A DNA stretch of 64,000 nucleotides from NCBI GenBank assembly GCA_003023695.1, contig PXYW01000033.1, forward strand, positions 1 through 64,000, given 5' to 3'. Below the pieces are notes generated by a model. It had not been told where the DNA came from. It ran no database searches and saw only the letters and a list, made by a program, of their open reading frames with translations. Every line of letters starts with the position of its first letter. The stretch's first letter is position 1. Positions 45,674 through 54,637 of the stretch are shown one piece after another. The stretch is from Sulfobacillus benefaciens. Its GTDB lineage: Bacteria > Bacillota > Sulfobacillia > Sulfobacillales > Sulfobacillaceae. A program made the translations under genes and the position numbers.

Positions 45674-46758
45674 CGGAAAGGATGCCTGAAAATGGCGACT
45701 AGGGTGATCAGTGACGAACGATGCCACGTAATGGTACGCAATCTATAGGGTAGTGTTTATGGCCTCCGAGGATTTTGTACCCGGCTGTGGTGTTGCCGAT
45801 TGATTGAAGCGGAGATACTGGGGGGGCACGACTAACTCTTCCGCCTTGCCGGTGGCATTAGGGCTTGGTAGGGGTAATCCGCTTTGCCGTGGATGTATTG
45901 GGGGGTAATCCGGATGGTATGATATCTTAGATACGAGGAAGCCAACGTATTCCTTAGGTTGACATGCCTACTGCCGGGGTGGCATCACAAGTCATTTGTC
46001 TATGCGGGTCATGGGATTTTTTGCTACCGTGCCCCCATAACCATTTCTGGTCGGATGGGCTCAACACAGCCAGCCTCAGATGTGTAATCGACTATAGCTT
46101 GGGCATTTTAGTCATAGGGACTTCTTATCCAGTGCGCGTTTATTCACAACATCCGAATGTCTTGTTCTCCGTTTCATTTGCCAAATGGCTGAAAACCCGC
46201 GTTGTTTTACCACTCAGCGAAATCTCGGTGCTGGAATGCTGTCTTAAATATCTACACTTCCGTTATGGCAGCTTCTCAAAGTTTCCCGGGTTCGAAAGGT
46301 ATTAGGTCATCCAACGTTTTGCGCTTTTTGTCACGGCAAACCAACTAAACGGGTTAAATCCCGGATGGCTTGACCCTGCCAAGATTCCGGCGGCCTGGCA
46401 ACATCTCTGCTACTGTCAATGGAAACAACCAATGTATTTCGCGGCATCTTCGCAGCCGGTTTCCAGATAGCATGGACACTAAGGCTGATCCACGGATACC
46501 AAAATCTAATGGAATAATGTGACAAATTTTCCTTTCCTGCTTTACATAGAGAGTGAATAATTGTAATATTGGTGCATATACAATAGTGATTATATAATAA
46601 TCGCATTTACATCAATAGTGGGGTACTTGTTGTTAATAAGCTGCCAGCAATCAGACCTTTTCTGTCAGTGGTATTCTTTGCAAGCGTTATATGGTCATGC
46701 CATCTTGGGGCCATTCGGGTGTAACCACCAGAGAAATTTTTAAGGAGGTTGGAAAGAT
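45674..46758. other. Long intergenic region within the catabolic cluster
   Basis: About 1.1 kb separates etfB from the formaldehyde dehydrogenase gene. Small frames on both strands have no recognised domain. The A+T-rich 46500-46620 part holds a palindrome (separate entry) and is the likely control region of the downstream genes, which start a second transcription unit. A plus-strand frame at 45964-46305 is cysteine-rich and probably chance. Confidence 0.4.
46588..46602. promoter_or_regulatory. Palindrome GATTAT-ATA-ATAATC upstream of formaldehyde dehydrogenase
   Basis: A perfect 6-bp arm palindrome with a 3-base centre, 157 bases before the dehydrogenase start, embedded in A+T-rich DNA. The preceding bases make GTGATTAT, the same half-site as in the 34482-34512 repeat and at 36232. 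It may be an operator of the cluster's CdaR/PucR-type regulator. Confidence 0.4.
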
Positions 46759-47886
46759 ATGAAAGCGGTAGTGTACCAAAGGCCTTTTAGTGTGGAAGTG
46801 CATGAGGTAGCCGATCCAAAGATTTTACATCCCAATGACGCCATCATTAAAGTGACCACCTCTTGCATTTGCGGCAGTGATTTGCACATGTACGAGGGCC
46901 GGACCGCGGCGGAACCGGGGATAATCTTTGGCCATGAAAATATGGGAGTGGTTGTTGACATTGGCCCTGGGGTAGCTCGGCTAAAAGTCGGTGATCGAGT
47001 GGTATTGCCATTTAATGTAGCATGCGGTCATTGCCGCAATTGCGAGTCCGGATATAGTGCTTTTTGCACCGAAGTGAACCCAGGTTTTGCAGGAGGTGCT
47101 TATGGTTACGTAGCGATGGGACCGTATAGTGGTGGCCAAGCGGAATATCTTCGGATTCCGTTTGCCGACTACAATGCACTGAACCTTCCCCAAGGGACTG
47201 AGTTTGAGTCGGATTTTGCCTTGCTGGCTGACGTTTTTCCCACCGGATGGCACGGCGTTTCGTTAAGCGGATTTCGTCCGGGGGAGAGCGTTGCGGTATT
47301 CGGTGCTGGCCCGGTAGGGCTTATGGCTGCCTATAGCGCTATCTTGCGGGGGGCGACTGCGGTTTATGTGGTGGATAAGGTAAAGGAACGCTTGGACAAG
47401 GCAGGATCCATTGGAGCTATTCCCATTGATTTTTCGGAGGGCGACCCTGTAGAACAAATTTACGAGTGGAGCCACGGCGAAGGCGTCGACCGGGGTGTAG
47501 ACGCCGTTGGTTATCAAGCGGTTTCAGGAGATCATGAAGTACCCAATGCGGTAATTGATGCACTGATTCGTGTGGTACGCCCCACGGGGGGATTGGGGAT
47601 ACCCGGTCTTTATGTGCCATCGGATCCCGGGGGTCAGGATGCTCAAGCGCAGAAAGGATACTTGACCGTGGCATTTGGCAAGTTATTCGAAAAGGGGTTA
47701 ACGGTAGGTACCGGGCAATGCAATGTCAAGGCTTATAACCGTCAATTGCGAGATTTAATCATAGCTAATAAAGCGCGTCCGAGCTTTATTGTATCCCATG
47801 AATTGCCGCTAGACGAAGCACCTGTGGCGTATGAAAAATTTGACCAAAGAACTGACGGATTTACCAAAGTGCTGCTTCATCCCTAA
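46759..47886 (+). CDS. Glutathione-independent formaldehyde dehydrogenase family (zinc alcohol dehydrogenase)
   Basis: A 375-residue zinc-dependent medium-chain dehydrogenase. Catalytic zinc ligands are in CICGSDLHMYEG and FGHENMG, and structural zinc cysteines in CGHCRNCESGYSAFC. The GGAYGYVAMGPYSGGQAEYL segment is characteristic of the Pseudomonas-type formaldehyde dehydrogenase that needs NAD but no glutathione. NAD binding is at VAVFGAGPVGLMAAYSAI. It fits the cluster very well, because oxidative N-demethylation by the Rieske oxygenases and the flavin dehydrogenase releases formaldehyde. TTAAGGAGG precedes the ATG. It begins the second transcription unit of the cluster. Confidence 0.88.
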   Translation: MKAVVYQRPFSVEVHEVADPKILHPNDAIIKVTTSCICGSDLHMYEGRTAAEPGIIFGHENMGVVVDIGPGVARLKVGDRVVLPFNVACGHCRNCESGYSAFCTEVNPGFAGGAYGYVAMGPYSGGQAEYLRIPFADYNALNLPQGTEFESDFALLADVFPTGWHGVSLSGFRPGESVAVFGAGPVGLMAAYSAILRGATAVYVVDKVKERLDKAGSIGAIPIDFSEGDPVEQIYEWSHGEGVDRGVDAVGYQAVSGDHEVPNAVIDALIRVVRPTGGLGIPGLYVPSDPGGQDAQAQKGYLTVAFGKLFEKGLTVGTGQCNVKAYNRQLRDLIIANKARPSFIVSHELPLDEAPVAYEKFDQRTDGFTKVLLHP

Positions 47887-47972
47887 TAAACGCAAGATCT
47901 AAGACGCCAATTTCCGAAGGGCATCGAAAATATCGACGACGGATGACTATTTCGGCGTAAGGAGCAACGGAT

Positions 47973-49193
47973 ATGCAAACGTGTTCAAGGCCTATTGTGA
48001 TCATTGGGGCGGGGATAGCAGGAGCAAGTGCCGCTGAATCTCTTCGCAATGAGGGATTTGACGGGCAGATACTTATGTTTGATAAAGGCAAGGATATGCC
48101 CTATGACCGGCCTCCGTTGTCCAAAGAATACTTACTGGAGGGTGTAAATTCGTCGATTATGCTCTGGGATGGGGATAGGCATGCTGATTTGAACGTTGAT
48201 GTCGAATTAAACACCGCGATAGAACGGGTTGATCTTGCGCAACGAGCCGTCATTGCCTCTGATGGCAGGCGATGGCCATTTAGCCAACTGTTAATATCAT
48301 CGGGCAGTCAACTTAGACGGTTAGATGATTTACCTGGTGCTGATCTACCCGGGATCCACTATTTAAAGAGTTTGGAGGACGCTACAAATTTGCGCCGATC
48401 ATTGGATAAGGCGCATCAAGTGGTCATAGTTGGAGCAGGGTTTATTGGTTCGGAAGTCGCGGCCGCATGTTACCAAATGGGAAAATCCGTGGTCATGGTA
48501 GAAATGGCAAGGCTGCCGTTTCAAAATATTCTGGGTGATATGGCGGCGCGGTTCATCTGTTCGCTCCATGAGTCGCGCGGCGTGAAAATTATTACCGAAG
48601 AACGTGTCATAGCGTTTTCTGGCACCACACGGGTTGAAAAGGTGATTACCGCATCATCCGGTGTTATCCCCAGCGATGTTGTAGTGGTGGGCACTGGAGT
48701 GGTTCCGACCGGACCGTCGATAGGCAAAGAGATGTCATTAGGATATGTGGTGGATGAATATGGAGAAACAGAAGCAAAAGGTGTGTTTGCGGCCGGTGAC
48801 AACGCCATGTGGCCTTATCGCGGTCAATTGATACGCGTGGAACATTGGGATCATGCGATAAATCAGGGACGTATCGTGGCCAAAAACATGCTTAATCCTC
48901 AACATGTCCCCTATGAAGCCATTCCATATTTTTGGTCGGATCAATATGACACACGATTGCAGTATGTCGGTCATACACGAGCCTGGGACCGCGTGGTAAT
49001 CCGTGGAGATTTGGCCGCCGGATCGGCCGCAGTGTTTTACATCCTAAACCGGCAAGTTGTTGCCGGCTTGCTGATAAATCAACCGAAACAAGTGTTGCCT
49101 GTTCGGCGGTTCATATCGCGCAGAACCCTGGTAGATGAAGTGAAATTAGGTGATGAAGACATTCCGTTGAATGAGACCATCCTTGCACATTGA
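47973..49193 (+). CDS. Ferredoxin reductase (FAD, NAD(P)H)
   Basis: A 406-residue flavoprotein of the class that reduces Rieske ferredoxins in oxygenase systems. It has the FAD-binding start PIVIIGAGIAGASAAESLR, the YDRPPLSKEYLLEG segment typical of dioxygenase ferredoxin reductases, the NAD-binding motif QVVIVGAGFIGSEVAAAC and the FAD motif GVFAAGDNAMWP, with the C-terminal FWSDQYDTRLQYVG dimer/ferredoxin-facing part. NADH electrons would pass from here to the ferredoxins at 35786 and 50482 and on to the two oxygenases. GTAAGGAGC precedes the ATG. Confidence 0.9.
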   Translation: MQTCSRPIVIIGAGIAGASAAESLRNEGFDGQILMFDKGKDMPYDRPPLSKEYLLEGVNSSIMLWDGDRHADLNVDVELNTAIERVDLAQRAVIASDGRRWPFSQLLISSGSQLRRLDDLPGADLPGIHYLKSLEDATNLRRSLDKAHQVVIVGAGFIGSEVAAACYQMGKSVVMVEMARLPFQNILGDMAARFICSLHESRGVKIITEERVIAFSGTTRVEKVITASSGVIPSDVVVVGTGVVPTGPSIGKEMSLGYVVDEYGETEAKGVFAAGDNAMWPYRGQLIRVEHWDHAINQGRIVAKNMLNPQHVPYEAIPYFWSDQYDTRLQYVGHTRAWDRVVIRGDLAAGSAAVFYILNRQVVAGLLINQPKQVLPVRRFISRRTLVDEVKLGDEDIPLNETILAH

Positions 49194-49276
49194 GTCTATG
49201 GGTTGTGTGACAAGCATTTAGATGTCCATACATCCTTCATTGTTGGTGACGGGCTTGGGGTCGAAGGGAGTTATTC

Positions 49277-50386
49277 ATGGAACAGGCCGCAATAAACGTT
49301 TTACAAGAAAGAAACACTACGGTGGATAGTGATGCAACTAAAAGATTGCTGGAAGAACTCCACGGGCTCATGATTAATCTCTATTCTGTTTTAGGCCATT
49401 CCCCCGTTACCCTTCATGATGCTCAAGGGGTGTTAGTCCTGTCTGTACCTAATGAGAAACGCGACCTTATACTGCCCCATTCTATCGAGTTAAAACTTAC
49501 CGAAATCAATTTGGGAACCTTACGCACTACGCTGCCGATTTCATCGTTGGTTTCTGATGCGGTTAAGGTCTTAATACTAAAATTATCTCTAACGTTGTCG
49601 GAAATTTCCAAGTGGTCGATTACGGAATGTGAACGCCGAAGCCTCGCTATTGATCAACTTCTTGCGGACGGATTGACCCCCCAGGTTCACCGCTTATTAT
49701 CGGCTGAGGGAATCCCGAGGCATCTTCCGTCAACGCTCGTGGGCCTTAGCCTAATTCCTCAAGATCGACTGCTCTGCAGTGTCCAGGAAATCCGGGAGTT
49801 TGTTGTCCCCCGTATATGGAAGTACCAAAGCGTGTTTCCCTGTGTGTGGTGCAGACCAAATATTGTTTTGGGACTGATTCCCAATGAGAAAATCTCAACA
49901 GTGATCGAATGGAGCCAAGCTCTAGTTCACGACTTCTGGATTAAGAAAGGCGTAAAATTATTGTCCACGGTTTCACCGGTGGAAAACGTTGGCACCCTGC
50001 CAATGGGCATCGCCAATGTGAGCAGTGCTTTGCGTCGTGCAGAAGAATGGGGTATGGAAGGAGTGATTTTGCCAAATTCAAGAAACGTAATGGAATACTT
50101 GCAGCATGTTGATAGGAAGGGGGTTGCTGAGTTTACCAAAGATGTTTTGGGGCCGTTATTGGTGGAGGAAAACCAGGAGCTGCTAGAGACGTTGAAAGTT
50201 TATCTGAGAGAAGGTCGCAGTGTGACGAAGTCCGCTCGCATTCTGCACATACACCGCAATACCGTATTATATCGCATTGGCCAGGCGGAGAGATTGCTTG
50301 GGTTTCAGCTAAAAAATATTGATGATGCAACATCTTTATGGGTAGCGCTTCGGGGCCACGAACTCTATCTAAAGAATTCGCTATGA
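49277..50386 (+). CDS. CdaR/PucR-type transcriptional regulator
   Basis: A 369-residue regulator. The C-terminal 60 residues are the PucR-type helix-turn-helix (LREGRSVTKSARILHIHRNTVLYRIGQAERLLGFQL), and the preceding GGDEF-like linker and an N-terminal ligand part (about 1-130) have no strict match. Such regulators sense a substrate of the pathway they control, often nitrogen compounds, and act as activators. It is adjacent to the second Rieske ferredoxin gene and is the intact version of the decayed copy at 34733. GAAGGGAG precedes the ATG. It is probably the local regulator of the amine-oxidation cluster. Confidence 0.85.
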   Translation: MEQAAINVLQERNTTVDSDATKRLLEELHGLMINLYSVLGHSPVTLHDAQGVLVLSVPNEKRDLILPHSIELKLTEINLGTLRTTLPISSLVSDAVKVLILKLSLTLSEISKWSITECERRSLAIDQLLADGLTPQVHRLLSAEGIPRHLPSTLVGLSLIPQDRLLCSVQEIREFVVPRIWKYQSVFPCVWCRPNIVLGLIPNEKISTVIEWSQALVHDFWIKKGVKLLSTVSPVENVGTLPMGIANVSSALRRAEEWGMEGVILPNSRNVMEYLQHVDRKGVAEFTKDVLGPLLVEENQELLETLKVYLREGRSVTKSARILHIHRNTVLYRIGQAERLLGFQLKNIDDATSLWVALRGHELYLKNSL

Positions 50387-50481
50387 CTGGGAGAGAGACA
50401 ATCAAAGAGATATCTATTCATATCCCTTATCACATGACTAGAATATAATGCAAAACCTACGGTCAACAAAGGAGGATATCG

Positions 50482-50808
50482 ATGGTTGACAACCAGAAAA
50501 TCGGCGAGGAATTTGTAGCAGTTGCAGACTCGCAATCTTTGTCAGAAGGCGGCTTTATTAGTTGTCTGGTACGCAAAGAACCTGTTCTGATAACGCGGGT
50601 CAAGGAAAAGCTCTATGCCGTAAGTGGAGTGTGCAGCCATGCATATTCGGAGCTAAGCGATGGTGAGCTAGAGGGAGAACGGCTCTATTGCTCGCTTCAT
50701 TTTGCGTGCTTTGATGTGCGAACTGGACAGGTGTTAGAAGGACCGACCGATAAACCTTTGAAGACCTTCGAGGTTGTAGAATCGGAAGGCAGAATATGGA
50801 TAAGATAG
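50482..50808 (+). CDS. Rieske [2Fe-2S] ferredoxin (second copy)
   Basis: A 108-residue Rieske ferredoxin with ligands in CSHAYSEL and CSLHFACFD. It is about 60 percent identical to the ferredoxin at 35786, with the same GPTDKPLKTFEV end. Two carriers for two oxygenases suggest that each pair is specific, but they could also replace each other. ACAAAGGAGG precedes the ATG. It lies 95 bases after the regulator gene, as the first copy does with the dead regulator. Confidence 0.88.
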   Translation: MVDNQKIGEEFVAVADSQSLSEGGFISCLVRKEPVLITRVKEKLYAVSGVCSHAYSELSDGELEGERLYCSLHFACFDVRTGQVLEGPTDKPLKTFEVVESEGRIWIR

Positions 50809-51130
50809 TAAAGTCGGGAGCTATAATTGTCCCTTCTAAATTGCACGATATGAAGGTTTTGGGGTAGGACGTTTCTGTTCACCAGTACCCGATCGATGTC
50901 AGGTGACCATCGAGTCGTTGACTAGGACGCCTTCCTGGGATCGTTGACGAAGGTGCTTTGAAAAGGTGTTAAAATGTTAGATAGGTCGTGACACAGTGTT
51001 GATCATAAGTTGTTGCCGGGAAGCACGGCTTGTGAACAGGGTTCTGCGTGATGGGGGTGGAGAACGCCGCACGACGCCATGGGTGCAAAATTTGTGGCTC
51101 GGCAACCGGGAGCTTTTGGAGGAAAACGGA

Positions 51131-51841
51131 ATGAGCAAAAAAGAGATTCAGCGTGCTAGAATTCGGCAATATTTTATTGATGCCACCCGGGAAGTTATCC
51201 GAGAAGAAGGTATCGGCAATGTGACGATAAGAAAAGTAGCCGATTTGGCCGGATACAACAGTGCCACAATTTATAATTACTTTGAGGACGTTTCGCATTT
51301 GATATTTTTTGCCGCCATGACCTACTTAAGAGAGTACGTGAAGGATTTAGCTGAACATGTGAAACATGTGGAAAATGCCTTGGATGAATATTTGTTAATC
51401 TGGGAACGCTTCTGCGTCCACTCATTTTCTCAACCCGAAATATATCATGCGATTTTTGGCAGCAACCTCGGCGAGCTGCCCGATGATATTGTTAAAAGTT
51501 ATTATGACATGTCACCGGATGATCTCGATGATTTGCCTCCAGAACTTTTGCCCATGTTGTTAGAAGCAAATTTAAACAAACGGTCGGAAATTGCCCTACA
51601 ACGGTGTATTCAGGCAGGATATGTGAATCCAGCGGATTCACAAAAAGTCACCAATCTCATTGTGCTTATCTACACGGGTATGCTTTCATTGTTTTACAAC
51701 AAGCGGCGGAATTATACCGTGGAAACCGCGACCACATTGGTTGTGGAATACATAAGAATCATCATCGTAACTAGCAAAGTAATGTTTAACGACCTTGGGG
51801 AACCAACCGATGGCCATGATCAGCAGCCGGCGAATGTTTAA
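51131..51841 (+). CDS. TetR/AcrR family transcriptional regulator
   Basis: A 236-residue repressor with the TetR N-terminal helix-turn-helix: FIDATREVIREEGIGNVTIRKVADLAGYNSATIYNYF is the classical three-helix DNA-binding arrangement (the A-A/S-T-Y-N-Y recognition end is present). The larger C-terminal part is all-helical and should bind a small ligand. I use the ATG at 51131, after TTTGGAGGAAAAC; a longer frame from 50996 lacks such a site. It may control a nearby operon of the amine cluster. The 3' end carries a 16-bp direct repeat (51781 and 51833). Confidence 0.85.
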   Translation: MSKKEIQRARIRQYFIDATREVIREEGIGNVTIRKVADLAGYNSATIYNYFEDVSHLIFFAAMTYLREYVKDLAEHVKHVENALDEYLLIWERFCVHSFSQPEIYHAIFGSNLGELPDDIVKSYYDMSPDDLDDLPPELLPMLLEANLNKRSEIALQRCIQAGYVNPADSQKVTNLIVLIYTGMLSLFYNKRRNYTVETATTLVVEYIRIIIVTSKVMFNDLGEPTDGHDQQPANV

Positions 51842-51912
51842 CGACCTTATTGTCTGTTATTCGTCAGCACTGTGAGGCCTAGATCCTTTCAATCGGTTGG
51901 AAATGGTGACGT

Positions 51913-53520
51913 TTAAGTTTCTTCACGGGATAATTGAGCATGCTTGGCTTGAAAAGAACGCACTCCGCCACCAGAAAAGGCAACTGTCACTTCGGCATTG
52001 TCTTTACTCCCGCGTAATGCTACGACTTGTCCCAAGCCAAATCGAGGATGACACACGCGGTCTCCCACCACAAAATTGTCCACCCCACCCTGGGCCGTAG
52101 CCGTGTTGTTGCCACTGACGTCAACCATCGCTCCGAATAACTTGCCAAGTAACCGTGTTAACCCGTTCTCAAACTCTATCGAGCGATCATCCGTGCCGGT
52201 CGTGGCATGAACCAATTCATGAAGCAATGTTCCAGCAAACTGTTCTACGGTCCTTAACTGATCGCGCCGGATAACGATGGCCTGTTCTACTGGAAGCCAG
52301 ACTCCCAAAGCCACATCGTTATTGAAGGGATTCAATCGCATTGTCTCGGAAATTTTGATGGCCTTTACTCGCTTTGAAGCACTGCCAACTATGTTTAAAA
52401 TATGGTCTTTGTTCGAGAACACCGTCTGTTCTTGTGGAGTTAAGCTCGCCAAATCAACATAGCGAAACTGAAAGCTATCATTCCAATCATCCCGGTATTT
52501 ATCCAAATCGCTCATAGGATTGCCTGCAACATCACGAAGGTTTCCAAAACGGCTTGCAATATTCTCAGGAACAACAATGACGCCTTTACCATCCTCCTGG
52601 GCATGGGAGACCATCGAATCACCCGTTCTCAGCTGGTCGGGCGTGAGAAATATCACGTTGCCTGATGTATTGAGAACTCGAGATGCATGTAAAGCAACAT
52701 CAGTCCAATTCAATTCATCGTGCATAGTGCCTTGCTCGAAATTCTTCAAATCGTTGGCAAGTGCTTGCGCCACTGAAAAAGAGTTACATGCGAGTAAAAT
52801 GGATTTCACTCGCTCGGTATATGCGGAACGACCAAGATTGGACCTTTCTCTATTTAAGGCTTTTCTAAGGGCTGCATTGGGAGATGTTATATTGTAGGAA
52901 AACAGAAAGTTTTCCTCTTCGGCAACGCGTAGTCCGCTCACGTAGATTTTTGCTTTTTGTGAGGCATCCCTGCGAATGACACTGCCATAAGACGTGGCTT
53001 CCAATACTTGGTCGCCATTAAGCTGGAGGAAATACGACTGGGCAGTGTCCACGTCCGCATCCGTGACGCCATCCATAGCAATATCGGTGCCCACCAACTC
53101 AGGATCGGAAGGCTCAGTAATCGTGGCATGTAAGGTTTCAATGTCCGAAAAACCGTGTTTTGATGCCTTTATAATTTGAATGTTCCCGTGTCTCGAGATA
53201 ATCGAGACCTGAATGTTGTGCCGATCAAAAGCGGCAAATGCATCTTTTAATCCCACGCCGAACTTGCCGATGACTAGCCCGGGGTGGCTCAGTTTTTCTT
53301 GGTTCTCGTTTTGGGTCAGATGGTCGTATTTTAACCCTCGGCCGAAATCACGAATATGCCATACGCCTCGGTTGTCTTTATAGACCTGGGGATAATCGGT
53401 GTCGGTCAGTGCCTTTTCATCCAAAGCATTTGCCAATACTTCTCGGATTGCGTCTGCGGCCGACCAGTGTTCCAGTACTTCTTCAATATTTAAATCAAAG
53501 AGTCGTATTTCGTTTGCCAT
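51913..53520 (-). CDS. GHKL ATPase with HExxH metallopeptidase-like and PcrA-tail-like domains
   Basis: An unusual 535-residue soluble protein. Residues 1-100 hold a GHKL (Hsp90/MutL/histidine-kinase type) ATP-binding fold: REVLANALDEK (N-box), RDFGRGLKYDH (G1) and IGKFGVGLKDAFA (G2). A central part of about 300 residues has no named domain. At 432-441 it has LLHELVHATT, an HExxH zinc-metallopeptidase signature. The last 55 residues (FVVGDRVCHPRFGLGQVVAL to QAKHAQLS) resemble the C-terminal Tudor-like tail of PcrA/UvrD. GGGGGAAC precedes the ATG at 53520; a start eight codons earlier has no such site. A role in defence or DNA-associated proteolysis is possible but unproven. Confidence 0.75.
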   Translation of the reverse strand: MANEIRLFDLNIEEVLEHWSAADAIREVLANALDEKALTDTDYPQVYKDNRGVWHIRDFGRGLKYDHLTQNENQEKLSHPGLVIGKFGVGLKDAFAAFDRHNIQVSIISRHGNIQIIKASKHGFSDIETLHATITEPSDPELVGTDIAMDGVTDADVDTAQSYFLQLNGDQVLEATSYGSVIRRDASQKAKIYVSGLRVAEEENFLFSYNITSPNAALRKALNRERSNLGRSAYTERVKSILLACNSFSVAQALANDLKNFEQGTMHDELNWTDVALHASRVLNTSGNVIFLTPDQLRTGDSMVSHAQEDGKGVIVVPENIASRFGNLRDVAGNPMSDLDKYRDDWNDSFQFRYVDLASLTPQEQTVFSNKDHILNIVGSASKRVKAIKISETMRLNPFNNDVALGVWLPVEQAIVIRRDQLRTVEQFAGTLLHELVHATTGTDDRSIEFENGLTRLLGKLFGAMVDVSGNNTATAQGGVDNFVVGDRVCHPRFGLGQVVALRGSKDNAEVTVAFSGGGVRSFQAKHAQLSREET

Positions 53521-53873
53521 ATTAGTTCCCCCGCGATTTGTCATTACTTACTGTTACACAACTTGCAAATGAAATTGTCGACGAAACTATCCGGTCTGGT
53601 AGACCGCTACATTAGTCTTCATAGGGGTTAATTCATTTCCAAATATACCGAAATATTTTGTCAAACGAAAGAGGAACAATGCTTTAAGAATTTGGATTCC
53701 ATCTTGGAGTTTGCGCTAATATACTCTCTGCAAGAGATCAATCAAGCGAGAAGCCGATTCCTCTCATCCGGGCGAGATGCGGTGTCGTCGTTTTCCGTCC
53801 GAACTATTGACGCCTTATCACCGATGATTTAACATGACGACATAACGACATATCAAATATTTGGGAGGATTCA
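53521..53873. other. Divergent intergenic region with an inverted repeat
   Basis: The 350-base control region between the GHKL gene (minus) and the sugar operon (plus). CGGTCT-GGT-AGACCG at 53592-53606 is a perfect short inverted repeat whose arms (GGTCT, AGACC) resemble the half-sites of HutC/DasR-type regulators, though the 3-base centre is not the usual spacing. The promoter at 53807 lies nearer the operon. No gene is seen. Confidence 0.45.
53807..53835 (+). promoter_or_regulatory. Sigma-A type promoter of the SIS/ROK/ABC operon
   Basis: TTGACG (53807-53812) and TAACAT (53830-53835) are separated by exactly 17 bases. The direct repeat ACGACATAACGACATA follows directly after the -10 box, where a repressor such as the operon's own GntR-type regulator could bind. 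The SIS gene starts 39 bases downstream. Confidence 0.6.
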
Positions 53874-54632
53874 ATGGCGGGTGCGCGAACGTATCTCGAC
53901 GAAGTAGAAAAACTAATTATACAGGTCAAGTCTCAAGAGCCTATCATTGCGCAAGTCGCCGAACGGGCGTCGGAGGCCATCTTGGCCAACCATTGGGTAC
54001 GATTGTTTGGCAGTGGCCACTCTGTACTGCCGGTGCAAGACTGCTTCCCCCGCTATGGAGGATATCCGGGATTTTTCCCCATTATGGACCCCCGGCTTAT
54101 GTGGACAACGGTGAGTGGTCCTGGAGGGGCTGAAGAGTTATTGTGGCTCGAAAGACAAGAAGGGTACATGGATAATTTCCTGCGGCACAATGTTTGGCAC
54201 CGTGACGACGTCCTCATAGTGATTTCCCATGGAGGGCAAAATGCGGCCCCGGTTGAAATGGCGCTGGCGGCTAAGGCGCAAGGACTATTTGTTGTCGCAT
54301 TAACATCGCTTCAAAATCACCGTGAACGTGCCGCCACCCACAGTAGTGGAAAGAAAATCGGAGATATAGCCGACCTCATTTTGGATAACGGGGTAACACC
54401 GGAGGACGCCGTGGTGACTGTTGACGGTGTAGGGGGGAAAGTTGGCGGCACATCTACCCTGATTGCCATTGCATTGATTCAAGCAGTGGTTGCGGAAACG
54501 GCCACCCGTTTAGCCGAAAAAGGTTATCGGGTCAAGCCTTTCGCCTCTCCCAATGCCCTCGGCGTTGAACCTGGCAGGAACCCCGCCGTTTATGTGGAAT
54601 ACCGTGAACGGCTTCAACGCAGCGGAGGTTAA
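53874..54632 (+). CDS. SIS domain protein (UPF0309-like sugar isomerase/phosphosugar binding)
   Basis: A 252-residue protein of the SIS (sugar isomerase) fold, UPF0309-type. It has the phosphosugar-binding loop RLFGSGHSVLPVQD, the second SIS core motif DVLIVISHGGQNAAPVEMALAAKA and VVALTSLQNHRERAATHSSGK. Members isomerise or sense phosphosugars, often amino sugars. GGGAGG precedes the ATG. It is the first gene of an operon with a ROK kinase (5 bases downstream) and a transporter, so it likely acts on the imported and phosphorylated sugar. Confidence 0.85.
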   Translation: MAGARTYLDEVEKLIIQVKSQEPIIAQVAERASEAILANHWVRLFGSGHSVLPVQDCFPRYGGYPGFFPIMDPRLMWTTVSGPGGAEELLWLERQEGYMDNFLRHNVWHRDDVLIVISHGGQNAAPVEMALAAKAQGLFVVALTSLQNHRERAATHSSGKKIGDIADLILDNGVTPEDAVVTVDGVGGKVGGTSTLIAIALIQAVVAETATRLAEKGYRVKPFASPNALGVEPGRNPAVYVEYRERLQRSGG

Positions 54633-54637
54633 TTCGC

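Noticed and set aside
45964-46305. Cysteine-rich open frame inside the catabolic cluster
   Set aside because: No homologous pattern or binding site; the intergenic position and codon use do not fit the neighbours.
53592-53606. GGTCT-GGT-AGACC palindrome as a standard DasR/NagR operator
   Set aside because: The arms fit but the centre has three extra bases compared with the usual site, and it lies 280 bases before the operon, so I record it only within the intergenic region.
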